Assembly: GCA_964505195.1 (NCBI GenBank)
Contig: CAZDGV010000047.1
Span: 1 to 9,710, forward strand
Origin: CAZDGV01 sp964505195
GTDB lineage: Bacteria > Bacteroidota > Bacteroidia > Chitinophagales > Chitinophagaceae
Direction of reading: 5' to 3'
Length of the DNA stretch: 9,710 nt
Under the pieces are notes generated by a model. It was given only the letters and a program-made list of their open reading frames with translations. It was not told where the DNA came from and did not search any database. Shown piece after piece: positions 7,160 to 9,710 of the stretch; position 1 is the stretch's first letter; each line of letters opens with the position of its first letter. The translations under genes were made by a program, and so were the position numbers.

Positions 7160-8125
7160 TTACTTGATAGTAGATGTATCGGAAGACCGCAGCGGATTTT
7201 GCAACGCATGTTGAAAGTCGTTCCAAATTTCAGCAACGATATCAGCAGCGGGCAAAATATTGTTGAGCAAGGCGCTTACCTGTCCAATTTCAAGTTCGCC
7301 TTCTTCCATATCGCCTTCAAACATTCCTTTTTTGGCACGGGCACGGCCTAATAAAGTTTGCAAGCTTTCTTTGCTTGCGCCGCTTGCTTCAGCAGCAGCA
7401 ACTTGCTCGTAAAAATGATTTTTAATCAGTCGAACCGGCGTGAGTTGCTTCAGCGTAAGTGCCGTATCACCTTCCTCCGCGCGGATCACCGCTTCCTTAA
7501 AACGAATATGTGATGAAGCTTCTTCGCATGCTACAAAGCGACTACCCACCTGTACCCCTTCTGCACCCAACACCATCGTTGCCAGCATTTGTCGGCCGGT
7601 AGCAATGCCGCCGGCTGCTATCACGGGTATATTCACGGCACTGCAAACAGCAGGAATCAAAACCAGTGTAGTCGTTTCTTCTCTTCCATTGTGTCCGCCT
7701 GCTTCAAAGCCTTCAGCTACCACTGCATCGCAACCGGCTTCTTCGGCCTTACGGGCAAATTTCGAGCTACTCACTACATGTACAACGGTAATGCCTTGCT
7801 GCTTTAAATTTTGCGTCCAGGTTTTGGGATTACCTGCAGAAGTAAAAACAATTTTTACACCTTCCTCTGCTATTACCTGCATAAGCTGATCGATATCGGG
7901 ATAGAGCAACGGAATATTTACTCCAAAGGGCTTGGAGGTAGCGGCTTTACATTTACGGATATGCTCACGCAGCACTTCGGGATACATACTGCCTGCACCC
8001 AGCAAGCCCAAACCACCTGCATTACTCACCGCACTGGCAAGTCGCCAACCGCTGGCCCAGATCATGCCTGCTTGTATGATGGGCTTTTCAATGCCAAATA
8101 AAGATGTGATGCGATTCGAAAACAT
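7160..8125 (-). CDS. FMN-dependent nitronate monooxygenase / FabK-like enoyl-ACP reductase
   Basis: A 321-residue TIM-barrel flavoprotein of the family containing class II nitronate monooxygenases (oxidation of nitroalkane anions) and FabK (flavin-dependent enoyl-ACP reductase of fatty acid synthesis). Visible motifs: an N-terminal PIIQAGM (15-21), SNAGGLGLLG (34-43), EAGGHNG (141-147) whose H145 is the conserved active-site histidine in both branches, AAGGIATG (170-177) and GAEGVQVGSRF (187-197) for the FMN phosphate. Length fits FabK (about 315) and short nitronate monooxygenases equally well, and I cannot separate them by eye. It starts 15 bases after the stop of the nucleotidyltransferase gene and is probably expressed with it. 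Its 3' end converges on the ABC permease with only three bases between the stops. There is no signal peptide, so it should be cytoplasmic. Confidence 0.88.
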   Translation of the reverse strand: MFSNRITSLFGIEKPIIQAGMIWASGWRLASAVSNAGGLGLLGAGSMYPEVLREHIRKCKAATSKPFGVNIPLLYPDIDQLMQVIAEEGVKIVFTSAGNPKTWTQNLKQQGITVVHVVSSSKFARKAEEAGCDAVVAEGFEAGGHNGREETTTLVLIPAVCSAVNIPVIAAGGIATGRQMLATMVLGAEGVQVGSRFVACEEASSHIRFKEAVIRAEEGDTALTLKQLTPVRLIKNHFYEQVAAAEASGASKESLQTLLGRARAKKGMFEGDMEEGELEIGQVSALLNNILPAADIVAEIWNDFQHALQNPLRSSDTSTIK

Positions 8126-8140
8126 GAACGTGGATTATAA

Positions 8141-9133
8141 TCAACCAAGATCAATTTCTGTGTTGTCGCCGATATTGAGCGTGCGGGCTTCGCCCTTCAC
8201 TTCTGTATCGCTACCGATAAGTGATTGCTCCAAAACAATATCAAATAGATCGGCATAAGCACCAATAATGGTTTCTTTAATGATGGCATCGTTGATGGTG
8301 GTATGATCCCCGATGGATACATTGGGACCGATGATGGCATTGCGGATATCGCAATGCTGACCAATGCTAACCGGCGGCACGATGATTACATTTTCAAAAT
8401 GATGCTCGGGCGAAATGGCGTTCCCAAATTTCTTCAACAAGGTTGCGTTGCTTTCAAGCAATGATTCTTTGTTTCCACAATCAAACCAGTTCAGCACTTT
8501 CAGTGCTTCAAAACCGGCTCCTTTTTCAATCATGCATTCCAATGCATCGGTAAGATGAAACTCATCGCGATTTTTTAATCCTTGCCTGATGTTTGCTTCC
8601 AAACATTCGAAGAGCATTCCGGTTTCTCTGATTTTATAAATACCTACCAGTGCTAAGTTGCTTTTAGGCATCTGCGGCTTTTCTACAAGCCGCTGAATCT
8701 TTCCATCATCATCCACTTCGGCCACACCAAAACTACGGGGATCATCTACCTGCTTCACGCCCAGCATAGAAACAGGTGAAGCAATCATCTGCGCCACATC
8801 GTATTCGCAAATGGTGTCGCCCAGTACAATCACCATCTCTTCATCACCCACCATTTCTTTGGAAAGTAAGATGGCATGCCCCAGGCCCTGCCGTTCATTT
8901 TGTACCACGAAGCTGCACTTGAGCTGCGGATACGCTGATTTAACGTAGTCCTGAATTTTTTCGCCGAGGTAACCGATGATAAAAACGAAATCCTCAATGC
9001 CTGCATCGCGCAGCTGATCGATGATGATACCCAGCACGGTTTTACCTGCCAGCGGTATCAGCGCTTTGGGCTGCGTATACGTATGGGGTCGCAACTTGGT
9101 GCCGGCACCGGCAACCGGTATGATTGCTTTCAT
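8141..9133 (-). CDS. Sugar-phosphate nucleotidyltransferase with C-terminal hexapeptide repeats
   Basis: A 330-residue enzyme of the RmlA/GlmU-like nucleotidyltransferase family, which makes NDP-sugars from an NTP and a sugar 1-phosphate for cell-envelope glycans. The N-terminal Rossmann-like domain (1 to about 235) shows the nucleotide-binding loop GAGTKLRPHT (9-18) with PKAL (22-25), QGLGHAI (82-88), the metal-binding LGD (104-106), VEKP (150-153) and LVGIY (162-166). From about 240 onward, repeats such as IIGPNVSIGDHTTINDAII indicate a left-handed beta-helix that normally drives oligomer formation. The loop has Lys where RmlA-type enzymes usually have Arg (GTRL), a conservative change. Sequence alone does not settle the sugar or base; glucose-1-phosphate thymidylyltransferase-like is the best guess. 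It is the first gene of a two-gene leftward unit, with a good promoter just upstream. Confidence 0.88.
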   Translation of the reverse strand: MKAIIPVAGAGTKLRPHTYTQPKALIPLAGKTVLGIIIDQLRDAGIEDFVFIIGYLGEKIQDYVKSAYPQLKCSFVVQNERQGLGHAILLSKEMVGDEEMVIVLGDTICEYDVAQMIASPVSMLGVKQVDDPRSFGVAEVDDDGKIQRLVEKPQMPKSNLALVGIYKIRETGMLFECLEANIRQGLKNRDEFHLTDALECMIEKGAGFEALKVLNWFDCGNKESLLESNATLLKKFGNAISPEHHFENVIIVPPVSIGQHCDIRNAIIGPNVSIGDHTTINDAIIKETIIGAYADLFDIVLEQSLIGSDTEVKGEARTLNIGDNTEIDLG

Positions 9134-9149
9134 CTGATCAATTTAATCT

Positions 9150-9179
9150 TAAACTTACAGGCAACCGTTGGAAGTGCAA
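9150..9179 (-). promoter_or_regulatory. Bacteroidota-type promoter for the nucleotidyltransferase unit
   Basis: On the minus strand TTG (9179-9177), exactly 19 bases, then TAAGTTTA (9157-9150), which misses TAnnTTTG only at the last base. The expected transcript start is near 9144, leaving a leader of about 10 bases before the ATG at 9133. Spacing, sequence and position agree with the consensus for the Bacteroidota primary sigma factor. Confidence 0.6.
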
Positions 9180-9295
9180 TGCTGTAAACACTTCGAAAGC
9201 AAGACGGGTGCCTTTAAGGGCGTGAAAGTAGTCAATTTTTAACGAAAGCCCCCTGCTGTACTGAACAGGTTGTTCATAAAATAATGCTACACCGC

Positions 9296-9327
9296 TTCAC
9301 GGCAAAAGCCGACGCTGCTTACATTTG
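9296..9327 (+). promoter_or_regulatory. Bacteroidota-type promoter for glyA
   Basis: TACATTTG (9320-9327) is a perfect match to the -7 element TAnnTTTG. TTC (9296-9298), 21 bases upstream, is one base off the -33 TTG. The expected transcript start is about 9332-9334, a leader of roughly 12 bases before the ATG at 9346. The perfect -7 box in this position supports the call despite the weaker -33. Confidence 0.6.
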
Positions 9328-9345
9328 CGTTACAATTCACATTTT

Positions 9346-9710
9346 ATGCAAAGAGACGCCCTGGTATTTAACCTCATCAAAAAGGAACTGGAACGACAGA
9401 GAACCGGCATTGAACTGATTGCTTCTGAAAACTTCACTTCGCTGCAGGTGATGGAGGCCATGGGCAGCGTACTCACCAACAAATATGCAGAGGGCTATCC
9501 CGGTCGCAGATATTATGGCGGCTGTGAAATTGTGGATCAAACAGAGCAAATTGCCATCGACCGTGCCAAGGAAATTTTTGGCTGCGCCTATGCCAACGTG
9601 CAACCGCACAGTGGCGCCCAAGCCAATGCGGCACTCATGCAGGCCATTTTGCAACCCGGCGATGCTATTTTGGGACTTGATTTAAGCATGGGGGGCCACC
9701 TCACCCATGG
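9346..9710 (+). CDS. glyA: Serine hydroxymethyltransferase (C-terminal part beyond the window edge)
   Basis: GlyA is the PLP enzyme that interconverts serine plus tetrahydrofolate with glycine plus 5,10-methylene-tetrahydrofolate, the main source of one-carbon units. The first 121 residues are visible: an N-terminal helix with LIKKELERQRTGIELIASEN (10-29), the highly conserved NKYAEGYPGRRYYGG (45-59), NVQPHSGAQAN (84-94) and GGHLTHG at the very edge, all hallmark GlyA segments. The PLP-binding lysine and about 300 further residues lie outside the window. The ATG at 9346 gives the normal N-terminal length for this family, and a good promoter lies 19 bases upstream. There is no sign of a frameshift or mutation in the visible part. 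Confidence 0.97.
   Translation, partial: MQRDALVFNLIKKELERQRTGIELIASENFTSLQVMEAMGSVLTNKYAEGYPGRRYYGGCEIVDQTEQIAIDRAKEIFGCAYANVQPHSGAQANAALMQAILQPGDAILGLDLSMGGHLTH

Larger units (their letters stand above)
9134..9345. other. Divergent intergenic region between the nucleotidyltransferase gene and glyA
   Basis: 212 non-coding bases carrying one promoter per strand, each close to its gene (9150-9179 leftward, 9296-9327 rightward). The middle part, about 9180-9295, contains no ORF, RNA gene, riboswitch-like fold or extended repeat that I can recognise. Confidence 0.6.

Noticed and set aside
7440..7889. 149-codon open frame on the plus strand inside the flavoenzyme gene
   Set aside because: It is fully antisense to a gene with clear motifs, is rich in Ser, Ala and Thr from reverse-complement codons, and resembles no family I know. 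It is a shadow frame.
1..9710. Mobile elements, CRISPR arrays, toxin-antitoxin or defence genes
   Set aside because: No transposase, integrase, repeat-spacer pattern, terminal repeats or small paired ORFs were seen. Genes are packed tightly and look like ordinary chromosomal content.

Overview
The window looks like a chromosomal segment from a member of the phylum Bacteroidota, most likely in or near the family Chitinophagaceae. The phylum call rests on three things. The DnaA, GlyA and sugar nucleotidyltransferase sequences have the character of that group. Start codons lack a strong Shine-Dalgarno sequence. Several intergenic regions carry Bacteroidota-type promoters (TTG, about 19-21 bases, then TAnnTTTG). 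The family call is inference from memory of related proteins, not from a search. Base composition and coding style look even across the window, and I see no insertion sequence, phage gene, CRISPR array, tRNA or rRNA.

Layout. Positions 1-3105 read leftward: a lipoprotein with the 5'-nucleotidase C-terminal domain, then a Tat-exported metallophosphatase overlapping it by 11 bases, then, after a 132-base gap, dnaA, which runs off the left edge of the window. A 121-base divergent promoter region (3106-3226) separates this block from a rightward block: a COG2509-type FAD-dependent dehydrogenase, then a two-gene ABC exporter of the NatA/NatB type (ATPase and permease 9 bases apart). The permease ends 3 bases from the end of a convergent leftward pair: a sugar-phosphate nucleotidyltransferase followed by a FabK/nitronate-monooxygenase-like flavoprotein, 15 bases apart. 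A 212-base divergent region (9134-9345) with a recognisable promoter on each strand leads to glyA (serine hydroxymethyltransferase), which runs off the right edge.

How the genes work together. The two 5'-nucleotidase genes almost certainly form one functional unit: the two halves of a UshA-type enzyme made as separate polypeptides, in reversed order and with different export signals. The ABC pair forms one exporter. The other genes are housekeeping or general metabolism (replication initiation, one-carbon metabolism, nucleotide-sugar synthesis, flavin-dependent redox) and show no obvious shared pathway.

I did not find a convincing undescribed system here. The items most worth a second look are the split and reversed 5'-nucleotidase, a pair of 9-base direct repeats 21 bases apart in front of the FAD dehydrogenase gene, a DnaA-box-like site beside an A/T-tract upstream of dnaA, and a methionine-rich loop in the ABC permease.
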